From Bacteroidota bacterium (GTDB lineage: Bacteria; Bacteroidota; Ignavibacteria; Ignavibacteriales; Ignavibacteriaceae), in the NCBI GenBank assembly GCA_023433685.1, contig JAEYUD010000123.1, forward strand, positions 1 through 5,767: DNA of 5,767 nucleotides, read 5' to 3'. A program made the position numbers and the translations under genes. Below, piece after piece: positions 1 to 5,767 of this stretch. How positions within the stretch are numbered: position 1 is the stretch's first letter; every line of letters begins with the position of its first letter. The notes under the pieces were generated by a model. It did not search any database. It was not told the origin of the DNA and was given only the letters and a program-made list of their open reading frames with translations.

Positions 1-602
1 ATGCAGGAGTTGATGCTGTTAAAGTGGGTATTGGTCCCGGTTCGATCTGCACGACAAGGGTGATTGCCGGTATAGGTGTACCACAGATCAGTGCTATTAT
101 GGAAGTGTACCGCGCCTTAAAAGATAAAGGGGTGCCAATAATTGCCGACGGCGGAATCAAATATTCTGGTGATGTAGCTAAAGCCATTGCCGCGGGTGCC
201 GATACTGTTATGATCGGAGGCCTGTTTGCCGGTACCGATGAGAGCCCGGGTGAGAAGGTGCTATATGACGGCAGAAGTTTTAAGGTCTACCGTGGAATGG
301 GATCTCTTGACGCGATGAAAAAGGGAAGTGGTGACCGCTACTTCCAGGATCCGGAAACCGAGGTTAACAAACTGGTTCCTGAAGGTGTTGAAGGAATGGT
401 ACCTTATAAGGGTCCACTCTCAGATACAATCTTCCAACTTACAGGAGGATTGCGAGCCTCTATGGGTTATGCCGGAGCTGCAACAATTGAAGATCTTAAA
501 TCAAAAAGCAGATTTGTGAAAATAACCGCCGCATCGCTTAAAGAGAGTCACCCTCACGATATTATCGTGACGAAGGAAGCTCCCAACTACCAAAAATTAT
601 GA
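1..602 (+). CDS. guaB: IMP dehydrogenase, C-terminal part (5' end outside window)
   Basis: This enzyme oxidises IMP to XMP with NAD+, the committed cytosolic step towards GMP. The reading frame is open from base 3 and gives 199 residues before the TGA at 600-602. By comparison with full-length bacterial IMPDH (about 490 aa), roughly the first 290 residues, including the CBS pair, lie left of the window. Seen directly: the catalytic-loop motif GIGPGSICTTR, with the nucleophilic Cys codon at 48-50; the IMP-phosphate segment ADGGIKYSGD with its Asp (fragment residue 49); MIGGLFAGTDE; YRGMGSLDAM; the mobile-flap Arg-Tyr in GDRYFQ (fragment residues 112-113); and a C-terminal KESHPHD, which in this family contributes to the monovalent-cation site. 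GMP reductase is unlikely, because the RYF flap and the C-terminal ESH are IMPDH features. A GTG at 24 is only an internal Val codon. The stop overlaps the next start as ATGA, which implies translational coupling. Confidence 0.97.
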   Translation, partial: AGVDAVKVGIGPGSICTTRVIAGIGVPQISAIMEVYRALKDKGVPIIADGGIKYSGDVAKAIAAGADTVMIGGLFAGTDESPGEKVLYDGRSFKVYRGMGSLDAMKKGSGDRYFQDPETEVNKLVPEGVEGMVPYKGPLSDTIFQLTGGLRASMGYAGAATIEDLKSKSRFVKITAASLKESHPHDIIVTKEAPNYQKL

Positions 603-1645
603 TATACAACTTCCTGACTCCACGTTTCCGTTTCCTTTTCGACCTGCTTCACGGTGAGGAACTGGAGATGATAATCCTTCGGGATCAGGATTCAATTAGG
701 TTTTTCACCGACTTCAAGTCGTCAAACTCTTTCCTTGTCGTTCTAAGAAAACATATATATGTAGTGACCGATCCGAGGTATGCCGGAGACCTATGGGCAA
801 CCGACCACAGATTAGTGCGTAAAATTGTACGAGATCCCCTTGCTCTTGTGCTTCAACAGCTGGAGCGATTGAGGGGGGCATACGGCTATGACTCTTCCTT
901 TCCCCCGGTCACGAAGGAGAAGATTCACCGCATCAATCCTTTAGGGCACGACCTGACTTCGAGGATTGAGAATTTTATTTCGGTCGCCGATAAAGAAACA
1001 ATAAAGCGATTCAGCAAAGCCGCCGCAGTGACAGAAAAAATCGAGAAACAACTTCCCCGGCTTATGAAAGCGGGGATCAAAGAGTATAAACTCAGGGCGG
1101 AGATAAGCTACCTCATTCATTCCGCGGGATGCGAGGAAGCATTTACACCAATAGTTAGTTTCGGTGAAAATACCGCGCGGATACACACGGAACCAACGAA
1201 CAAAAAACTTAAAGCAGAGATGCCGGTTCTGATCGATTTTGGGGTAAAGTATGAGGGGGTTTCAACCGACATTACCCGCTCATTCTGGTTCGGTGAGACA
1301 CCTGTCGCGGATTACCAGAATGTGAGAAAAGCTGTTAAAAAGGCTCTTAAGGTAGCCGAAAGCGAAATAGCCAACTCAGTCGAATGCTCAAAACCGGGCG
1401 TAAGTGCTTTAAACACCTTGACAGCGCTTCATCCTGAACCTTCCGAATGCCTACCTCATGCTTTGGGCCATGGCCTGGGATACAAGGTTCATCAATTTCC
1501 CAGAATATCCGGCAATTCTGAACATGTTTTTCAAACCGGGCAGATAATAACTCTTGAACCCGGTATCTATATCCCCGATAAATTCGGGGTCAGGATCGAA
1601 CACGATTATTTAGTCACCGAAAAGGGTGTCACAAAACTTATCTGA
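599..1645 (+). CDS. M24-family metallopeptidase, Xaa-Pro aminopeptidase/dipeptidase-like
   Basis: The 348-aa product is probably a cytosolic two-metal peptidase that removes residues next to proline. It has a short creatinase-like N-domain (about 1-125, including the family-typical IRFFTDFKSSNSF and a TDPRYAGD segment) and a C-terminal pita-bread domain (about 130-348). All five expected metal ligands are visible: Asp213 (LIDFG), Asp224 (STDITRS), His291 (GHGLG), Glu320 (LEPGIY) and Glu334 (GVRIE). The supporting histidines are His196 (ARIHTEPT), His287 and His298 (VHQFP). The length matches the short PepQ/YpdF-type enzymes rather than the ~440-aa PepP. The exact substrate (aminopeptidase P or prolidase) cannot be read from the sequence, so no symbol is given. 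Two residues differ from the usual pattern: Gln299 where VHE/VHD is typical, and His335 where RIED is typical. There is no membrane segment or signal peptide. The start at 599 overlaps the guaB stop and lacks a well-placed Shine-Dalgarno. An ATG at 668 has GAGGA at 656-660, but starting there would remove the first helix of the N-domain, so 599 is preferred. Confidence 0.9.
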   Translation: MIYNFLTPRFRFLFDLLHGEELEMIILRDQDSIRFFTDFKSSNSFLVVLRKHIYVVTDPRYAGDLWATDHRLVRKIVRDPLALVLQQLERLRGAYGYDSSFPPVTKEKIHRINPLGHDLTSRIENFISVADKETIKRFSKAAAVTEKIEKQLPRLMKAGIKEYKLRAEISYLIHSAGCEEAFTPIVSFGENTARIHTEPTNKKLKAEMPVLIDFGVKYEGVSTDITRSFWFGETPVADYQNVRKAVKKALKVAESEIANSVECSKPGVSALNTLTALHPEPSECLPHALGHGLGYKVHQFPRISGNSEHVFQTGQIITLEPGIYIPDKFGVRIEHDYLVTEKGVTKLI

Positions 1646-1648
1646 AGA

Positions 1649-2932
1649 ATGTATAAAGCTTTAATATTTGCATATTATTTCCCTCCCAAGGGTCTAAGCG
1701 GGGTACAAAGGACTACAAAGTTTGTAAAATTCCTCCCCGGATTTAATTGGGCACCCACCGTTATCACCACCGGTGACATAGCTTATTTCGCGCACGATCA
1801 CTCACTGCTTGACGATCTGAAAGATGAAAACATCAGGGTGGTGAGGGTTAGTGGCAAAGAGATAAACTCGATCCTCAAGAAGAAGGGGACGGTTAAAATG
1901 CCTCGCGAGATATTCAGAAAGATGTACGCTTACGTTAGTGCATGGTTGAACATTACCGATAATAAAAGGTCATGGGCAAAAAAAGCCTACAAAGAGGCAA
2001 AAAAACTTTGCAGCGAAAAAAAGTTCGATGTTATTTTCGTTACCGGACCTCCCTTCACTTCGTTTGAGGCAGCTATAAAGATCGGTGATGAGTTCCATAT
2101 CCCGGTCTTTGTTGATTACCGTGATCTGTGGTACGGCAACCAGTTCGCCATTTATCCCACTCCATGGCACCGTTTGAAGGTGAAGCGTGAGGAGGATGCC
2201 GCGCTCCGGAAAGTTGACAAGATCATTGTCACAAATCGCAGATTGAAGGAACGGATGATGAAAAATTATCCATTTCTCACTCATAAAAAAATGTTGATAA
2301 TCCCGCATGGATACGATTCAACCGATGTTTCCCAGGCAAAAGCCGGAGCCATCAAGCTGACAAAAAAGATGGTGATCACGTATTCCGGTATCTTCTATGA
2401 ATTTATAACACCCAAGTACTTCCTTAAGGCGTTCAAACAGTTGCTGAAGGAAAATCCGGAAGTGGCGGTTAATATTGAACTGCACTTCATCGGATTTCTC
2501 AGAATCGAAAATCGCAGGCTGATCAGAAGGTACAATCTTCAGAATTTTGTGGTCGAGCACAGTTACATGGAGCACATAGAGGCACTGAAAAAAGTGATTG
2601 CAAGCGACCTTCTTTGGTTCATGGTTGGCAAAGGGCGGAACGCCGACACCATCTCGAGTAGTAAAATGTATGAGTATTTTGGCACTAAAAAGCCGATACT
2701 TGCATGCCTGCCTGATGGCGCACTGCGATCTCACTTGCAGGAATATGGTGCTTCCTATATTTCCGACCCTTACGATGTTAAATCAATTAAGGCAAACATA
2801 CTAAAAGCTTACAATGACTACGCTTCAGGACAACAACCAGTGCCTGATGAAGAATTTGTGACAAAGTTTGACAGAAGACTGCTGACTGGCCAGTTGGCAA
2901 CTGAATTTCAGTTTTTCCTCAAGGTGCATTAA
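1649..2932 (+). CDS. GT-B fold glycosyltransferase, group 1/GT4-like
   Basis: The 427-aa product is probably a cytoplasmic or membrane-peripheral glycosyltransferase that moves a sugar from a nucleotide donor to a lipid- or glycan-linked acceptor. The N-terminal half starts with a strand and glycine loop typical of GT4 acceptor domains (YYFPPKGLSGVQRTTK, residues 9-24), followed by FVTGPPFTSF (about 130-139) and VDYRDLW (155-161). The C-terminal donor domain begins near 241 (MVITYSGIFYE). It carries ISSSKMYEYFGTKKPI (335-350), which corresponds to the conserved donor-binding stretch (SSKLFEYLA.GKPI in many members), with Glu342 in the expected place. No signal peptide or membrane helix is apparent, but basic clusters (for example 172-201) would suit peripheral membrane contact. 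The ATG lies 3 nt after the preceding stop with no clear Shine-Dalgarno, so translation is probably coupled. The sugar, the acceptor and the pathway (polysaccharide, O-antigen or glycolipid) are not determinable. No other surface-glycan gene is nearby, which is unusual for this family. Confidence 0.85.
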   Translation: MYKALIFAYYFPPKGLSGVQRTTKFVKFLPGFNWAPTVITTGDIAYFAHDHSLLDDLKDENIRVVRVSGKEINSILKKKGTVKMPREIFRKMYAYVSAWLNITDNKRSWAKKAYKEAKKLCSEKKFDVIFVTGPPFTSFEAAIKIGDEFHIPVFVDYRDLWYGNQFAIYPTPWHRLKVKREEDAALRKVDKIIVTNRRLKERMMKNYPFLTHKKMLIIPHGYDSTDVSQAKAGAIKLTKKMVITYSGIFYEFITPKYFLKAFKQLLKENPEVAVNIELHFIGFLRIENRRLIRRYNLQNFVVEHSYMEHIEALKKVIASDLLWFMVGKGRNADTISSSKMYEYFGTKKPILACLPDGALRSHLQEYGASYISDPYDVKSIKANILKAYNDYASGQQPVPDEEFVTKFDRRLLTGQLATEFQFFLKVH

Positions 2933-4212
2933 TGAAAATAGCGATTATCGGAAGTGGCGGTCGCGAACATGCGTTGGGATACTCAATTAAAAAGTCACCA
3001 CTGTGTGAGAAAATATTTTTTCTCCCGGGCAACGGCGGTACCACTTCACTCGGTGAAAATATCGATCTCAACCTGAAAGATCACGCGGCAGTTGCATCTT
3101 TCATGGCGAATGAGAAAATCGACCTGGTGGTGATCGGTCCTGAAATTCCGATAGTTGACGGACTCGGTGATCATCTTCGGGCGCAAGGTCTAAAGGTTTT
3201 TGCTCCCTCAAAGGAAGCCGCGAGAGTTGAGTCGGAAAAAACTTATGCTAAAATGATTATGTCAAAATACGGCATTCCAACAGCTGACTATCGCGAGTTT
3301 TCATCTTTACAATTTGATGAAGCGATCAATTTTCTCAGAAGCGGAAAATTTCCCGTTGTTTTGAAAGCAGACGGGCTTGCCGCGGGAAAAGGGGTGGTTA
3401 TCGCGACTGATCTGACTGAAGCAGAAGCAGCCCTTCATGAGATCATGGTTGACAGAGTGTTTGGTGATTCAGGCAACAGGGTGGTTGTTGAAGAGTTTAT
3501 GGAGGGGGAGGAAGCATCAATATTTGCAATCACCGATGGCAAAAACTTTGTTTGCCTTCCGGCCGCGCAAGATCACAAGAGGATAGGGGATGGGGATACC
3601 GGTCCAAACACCGGTGGCATGGGCGCCTACGCCCCGGCCCCTTTGATCACACCTGAATTGCAGTTATTGATAGAAGAAAAGGTGATCAAACCATTTCTGA
3701 AAGCATTGCGGGAGGAGAATAATCCATTTACGGGATGCCTCTACGCCGGACTAATGATAACAGCCGAAGGTCCCAAAGTTGTTGAATTCAATTGCCGTTT
3801 CGGTGATCCTGAAACTCAGGCAGTACTTCCTGTGGTAGAAGGAGATGTTTTGAGGTTGCTCTATTCGGTTGCTGCCGGTGAGCTTGACAGGTCGTCAGTA
3901 ACCGGTGTTAACGGTGCCGCTGTCTGTGTGGTAGCAGCCTCGGGTGGTTACCCGGGCAACTTTGAAAAAGGTTTTATTATCAGCGGACTTGAGGATGTTC
4001 CGGTAAGCATGCTGGTCTTTCATGCCGGTACCTCCATTAGTGAAGGCAAAATAGTAACCTCTGGCGGAAGGGTTTTGGGAGTGACGGGAATCAGTGAGAG
4101 CGGCGACATTTCCGATGCTCTTAACAAAGCATATACAGGCATTCAGGAGATAAAATTCAATAATATTTATTTCCGGAAAGACATTGCTCACAGGGCGTTG
4201 AGAAATAATTAA
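2932..4212 (+). CDS. purD: Phosphoribosylamine-glycine ligase (GAR synthetase)
   Basis: PurD joins 5-phosphoribosylamine and glycine using ATP to form glycinamide ribonucleotide, step 2 of de novo purine synthesis in the cytosol. The 426-aa length matches single-domain bacterial PurD (about 420-430). Domains in order: N-terminal Rossmann-like domain with GSGGREHAL (7-15) and VIGPEIPIVDGL (67-78); ATP-grasp core with VLKADGLAAGKGV (143-155), the family signature from DHKRIGDGDTGPNTGGMGAY (214-233) and the metal/ATP-binding FNCRFGDPETQ (286-296); C-terminal domain with ASGGYPG (336-342), FHAGT (363-367), GGRVLGVT (378-385) and a final IYFRKDIAHRAL (412-423). The gene is complete, with no fusion to PurM or PurN as occurs in eukaryotes. 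Its ATG shares one base with the upstream TAA. AAGGTG at 2921-2926, 5 nt before the start, is a plausible Shine-Dalgarno within the end of the glycosyltransferase gene. It is the last gene of the guaB-containing run, so co-transcription with guaB is inferred from spacing. Confidence 0.97.
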   Translation: MKIAIIGSGGREHALGYSIKKSPLCEKIFFLPGNGGTTSLGENIDLNLKDHAAVASFMANEKIDLVVIGPEIPIVDGLGDHLRAQGLKVFAPSKEAARVESEKTYAKMIMSKYGIPTADYREFSSLQFDEAINFLRSGKFPVVLKADGLAAGKGVVIATDLTEAEAALHEIMVDRVFGDSGNRVVVEEFMEGEEASIFAITDGKNFVCLPAAQDHKRIGDGDTGPNTGGMGAYAPAPLITPELQLLIEEKVIKPFLKALREENNPFTGCLYAGLMITAEGPKVVEFNCRFGDPETQAVLPVVEGDVLRLLYSVAAGELDRSSVTGVNGAAVCVVAASGGYPGNFEKGFIISGLEDVPVSMLVFHAGTSISEGKIVTSGGRVLGVTGISESGDISDALNKAYTGIQEIKFNNIYFRKDIAHRALRNN

Positions 4213-4221
4213 CGAATGTAA

Positions 4222-4241
4222 AAATTTTCATTTGGAAATTT
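4222..4241 (+). terminator. A/T-rich hairpin after purD, possible weak terminator
   Basis: AAATTTTC (4222-4229) pairs with GGAAATTT (4234-4241) across an ATTT loop, giving eight pairs of which one is T-G. It begins 10 nt after the purD stop. The stem has only one G-C pair, and the following CCTTTTGTC is a poor T-tract. It would therefore be a leaky terminator or an mRNA 3'-end structure at best, and chance is possible in such A/T-rich DNA. Confidence 0.3.
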
Positions 4242-4338
4242 GCCTTTTGTCAGAATCTTGTGTAGTTTAATATCTCAAATAATTATTTTTCTAATGGAAA
4301 AATGATTGTCTATTGGATACATACTCAAATATGATAAT

Positions 4339-4343
4339 GGAGG
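4339..4343 (+). promoter_or_regulatory. Shine-Dalgarno site of the glutamate dehydrogenase gene
   Basis: GGAGG lies 6 nt before the ATG at 4350 and is the strongest ribosome binding site in the window. It fixes the start codon of the dehydrogenase and contrasts with the coupled starts upstream, two of which have no well-placed Shine-Dalgarno. This suggests independent and efficient translation. Confidence 0.85.
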
Positions 4344-4349
4344 CAAAAA

Positions 4350-5636
4350 ATGGCTGATGCAGGCTTTAACGCTTTCGCGATGGCTCAGGCTCAATTTGAT
4401 AAAGTTGCAGATCTTTTGGAACTCGATGAAGCATCCCGTGATCTGTTAAGAAACCCTTTAAGAGAATATCATTTCAGCATATCAGTAAAAATGGATGACG
4501 GAAGCCAGAAGGTTTTCCGTGGTTTCAGGTGTCAGCACAATGATGCCAGAGGTCCTGCCAAAGGCGGTATCCGTTTCCACCCTCAGGAGACAGTTGACAC
4601 TGTACGTGCCCTTTCAATGTGGATGACATGGAAATGCGCCGTTGTTGATATCCCACTCGGTGGTGGTAAAGGCGGCGTGATCTGTAATCCTCACAACCTA
4701 AGCATGAGAGAGCAGGAAGCTATCTGCCGCGGCTGGGTTAGACAAATAGCAAGAAATGTCGGTCCGATTCAGGACGTTCCCGCACCCGACGTAATGACCA
4801 ACCCACAGCACATGCTCTGGATGCTTGATGAATATGAAACAATTCATGGTGGTAAATACCCCGGTTTCATCACAGGTAAACCTGTTGGCATGGGTGGATC
4901 ACTTGGTAGAACAGAAGCAACCGGTTACGGTGTTATTTTCACCCTTCGTGAGGCTCTTAAACTTAAGGGCATCGACCCCAAAGATACATGCGCAAGTGTT
5001 CAGGGATTCGGAAATGTTGCCCAGTACGCGATAAAGCTTTACACCCAGCTTGGTGGTAAGGTTGTCTGTGTTTCAAGTTGGGATGAAGAAGATCAGGCTT
5101 CATACACATTCAGGAGACTTTCGGGTATCGACGTTCAGGAACTTCTCGGCATCACCAACAAATTCGGTGGCATAAATAAAGATAAAGCCAAACAGCTTGG
5201 TTACGAAGTGCTACCGGGTGACAAATGGATCGAACAGGAAGTGGATATACTGATCCCTGCTGCTCTTGAAAACCAGATCAGAGAAGATAATGTTGTTAAG
5301 ATCAGTCCAAAAGTTAAATTTGTTGTAGAAGGTGCCAATGGGCCAACAACCCCGGCAGCTGACAAATACTTTGAACAGAAAGGTATCTTTGTTGTTCCTG
5401 ATTTTCTCGCTAACGCTGGTGGCGTAACATGCAGTTACTTTGAACAGGTTCAGGGAAACATGAACTACTTCTGGGATAAAGAAGAAGTTCTTTCCAAACT
5501 TGATTCGAAGATGACATCAGCTTTCCACGCTGTTTATGATACTTCTTCAAAAAAGAAGATCTATATGCGTGACGCGGCTTATGTAATTGCCATTAGCAGG
5601 GTTGCTCAGGCTTGCCACGACAGAGGCTGGTGCTGA
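4350..5636 (+). CDS. gdhA: Glutamate dehydrogenase, hexameric class I (Glu/Leu/Phe/Val family)
   Basis: The 428-aa product should catalyse the reversible NAD(P)-dependent deamination of L-glutamate to 2-oxoglutarate and ammonium in the cytosol. Length fits the ~415-450-aa hexameric enzymes. The N-terminal substrate domain contains GPAKGGIRFHP (68-78, Lys71 for substrate carboxylate), WKCAVVDIPLGGGKGG (94-109, with Lys95 and catalytic Lys107) and VPAPDVMT (143-150, catalytic Asp147). RTEATGYG (187-194) opens the cofactor domain, whose Rossmann glycine motif is GFGNVA (219-224). ILIPAALENQI (300-310), EGANGPTTPAAD (327-338) and FLANAGGVTCSYFEQVQ (352-368) are family signatures. Leucine, phenylalanine and valine dehydrogenases are shorter and lack this Lys71/Lys95 context, so glutamate is favoured. 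The loop after the second cofactor strand reads SSWDEEDQASY (242-252) in place of the common SDSxG type, so NAD versus NADP preference cannot be assigned. The start follows a GGAGG site, and the TGA at 5634-5636 is followed by an in-frame TAA at 5637-5639. It appears monocistronic. Confidence 0.95.
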   Translation: MADAGFNAFAMAQAQFDKVADLLELDEASRDLLRNPLREYHFSISVKMDDGSQKVFRGFRCQHNDARGPAKGGIRFHPQETVDTVRALSMWMTWKCAVVDIPLGGGKGGVICNPHNLSMREQEAICRGWVRQIARNVGPIQDVPAPDVMTNPQHMLWMLDEYETIHGGKYPGFITGKPVGMGGSLGRTEATGYGVIFTLREALKLKGIDPKDTCASVQGFGNVAQYAIKLYTQLGGKVVCVSSWDEEDQASYTFRRLSGIDVQELLGITNKFGGINKDKAKQLGYEVLPGDKWIEQEVDILIPAALENQIREDNVVKISPKVKFVVEGANGPTTPAADKYFEQKGIFVVPDFLANAGGVTCSYFEQVQGNMNYFWDKEEVLSKLDSKMTSAFHAVYDTSSKKKIYMRDAAYVIAISRVAQACHDRGWC

Positions 5637-5661
5637 TAAACAGCTTTATTTAAAGAGAATT

Positions 5662-5703
5662 GCCGCCCTGATTAGTCTAATTGGGGCGGCGTTTTTATTT
5701 TTA
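5662..5703 (+). terminator. Strong intrinsic terminator of the glutamate dehydrogenase gene
   Basis: Bases 5662-5674 pair with 5678-5690 across a GTC loop. The stem is 13 uninterrupted pairs: seven G/C pairs at the base (GCCGCCC with GGGCGGC), then T-G, G-T and four A/T pairs. A T-rich run (GTTTTTATTTTT, 5691-5702) follows at once. It starts 25 nt after the stop codon, which is the expected architecture for a Rho-independent terminator. The reverse strand lacks an equally good T-tract, so it probably works in one direction. Confidence 0.93.
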
Positions 5704-5732
5704 AACAGTCGATTACCAAATTTAGGATATAG

Positions 5733-5767
5733 ATGCCAAAACCTGAACAGACCCCAAAAACCACGAC
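5733..5767 (+). CDS. Possible start of a downstream gene (cut by window edge)
   Basis: An ATG at 5733 opens a frame that stays open to the window end and begins MPKPEQTPKTT. AGGA at 5724-5727 sits 5 nt before it, a plausible Shine-Dalgarno, and the frame begins 30 nt after the terminator T-tract, where a new transcription unit would be expected. Only 11 full codons are visible, so no product can be proposed. The proline-, lysine- and threonine-rich beginning looks like a flexible N-terminal extension. Chance is a real alternative. Confidence 0.45.
   Translation, partial: MPKPEQTPKTT

Larger units (their letters stand above)
4213..4349 (+). promoter_or_regulatory. Intergenic leader region of the glutamate dehydrogenase gene
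   Basis: This 137-bp stretch is clearly more A/T-rich than the flanking genes and holds no credible ORF on either strand. A promoter for the dehydrogenase gene is expected here because purD ends the preceding run and the next gene has its own Shine-Dalgarno. Candidates are weak. TTTG (4239-4242) with a 20-nt spacer before TAGTTTAA (4263-4270) partly resembles the Bacteroidota -33/-7 arrangement (TTTG, TAnnTTTG). TTGTCT (4306-4311) with TATGAT (4330-4335) resembles sigma70 boxes, but the 18-nt spacing would place the transcript start on the Shine-Dalgarno. No known riboswitch core was recognised. Confidence 0.45.

Noticed and set aside
328..519. Open frame of 63 codons inside guaB
   Set aside because: It is a shifted frame within an unmistakable IMPDH sequence; its product has no family features.
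941..1186. Reverse-strand open frame opposite the M24 peptidase gene
   Set aside because: It is antisense to a conserved coding region, has no ribosome binding evidence, and its product resembles no family I know.
1970..2734. Two reverse-strand open frames (112 and 138 codons) opposite the glycosyltransferase gene
   Set aside because: They are shadows of the forward gene with no recognisable motifs; the forward product carries clear GT-B signatures.
2598..2804. Forward-strand shifted frame of 68 codons within the glycosyltransferase gene
   Set aside because: It overlaps the conserved donor-binding stretch of the real frame and shows no motif of its own.
3895..4191. Reverse-strand open frame opposite the 3' end of purD
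   Set aside because: It is antisense to the conserved PurD C-terminal domain and has no supporting signal.
4213..4349. Riboswitch (purine, glutamine or similar) in the gdhA leader
   Set aside because: Apart from the short A/T hairpin I see no multi-stem architecture or conserved core; a covariance-model search would settle it.
4825..5034. Shifted frame of 69 codons inside gdhA
   Set aside because: It runs through the Rossmann region of glutamate dehydrogenase and its composition fits an out-of-frame reading.
1..5767. Defence system, CRISPR array, insertion sequence or prophage remnant
   Set aside because: There are no spaced direct repeats, terminal inverted repeats, transposase/integrase motifs or nuclease genes; all coding space is taken by intact metabolic genes.

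Overview
The window is ordinary bacterial chromosome, about 45% G+C by eye, with all genes on the + strand and very little non-coding DNA. It holds the 3' part of guaB (IMP dehydrogenase), an M24-family Xaa-Pro-type peptidase, a GT-B glycosyltransferase, purD (phosphoribosylamine-glycine ligase), a 137-bp intergenic region, a hexameric-type glutamate dehydrogenase gene with its own strong terminator, and the likely first codons of another gene at the right edge. I see no tRNA, rRNA, CRISPR array, transposase, phage gene or plasmid feature.

Layout. Positions 1-4212 read as one polycistronic unit. guaB and the M24 gene share ATGA (4-nt overlap), the M24 gene and the glycosyltransferase gene are 3 nt apart, and the glycosyltransferase and purD share one base (TAATG). 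Two enzymes of purine synthesis therefore flank a peptidase and a sugar transferase that have no obvious link to purines. The promoter of this unit lies left of the window. The region 4213-4349 carries a weak A/T-rich hairpin after purD, poor promoter candidates and a clear Shine-Dalgarno sequence for the dehydrogenase gene. That gene (4350-5636) ends in two in-frame stops and is followed by a 13-bp GC-based hairpin with a T-tract. It looks like a stand-alone, well-expressed unit.

How the genes fit together. IMP dehydrogenase commits IMP to GMP, and PurD makes glycinamide ribonucleotide in step 2 of de novo purine synthesis. Glutamate dehydrogenase links 2-oxoglutarate and ammonium to glutamate, so it touches the nitrogen supply that purine synthesis draws on, but it is transcribed separately. 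The peptidase probably recycles proline-containing peptides. The glycosyltransferase probably acts on cell-surface glycans, but neither acceptor nor donor can be read from the sequence.

Organism. The style of the glycosyltransferase, the mixed use of Shine-Dalgarno sequences and the glutamate dehydrogenase subfamily would suit a Bacteroidota/Ignavibacteria-like (FCB group) bacterium. This is a tentative inference, because no taxonomic marker gene is present. I found no convincing undescribed system. The points worth a second look are the gene order, a start-site ambiguity, small motif substitutions in the peptidase and an unusual cofactor-loop sequence in the dehydrogenase.
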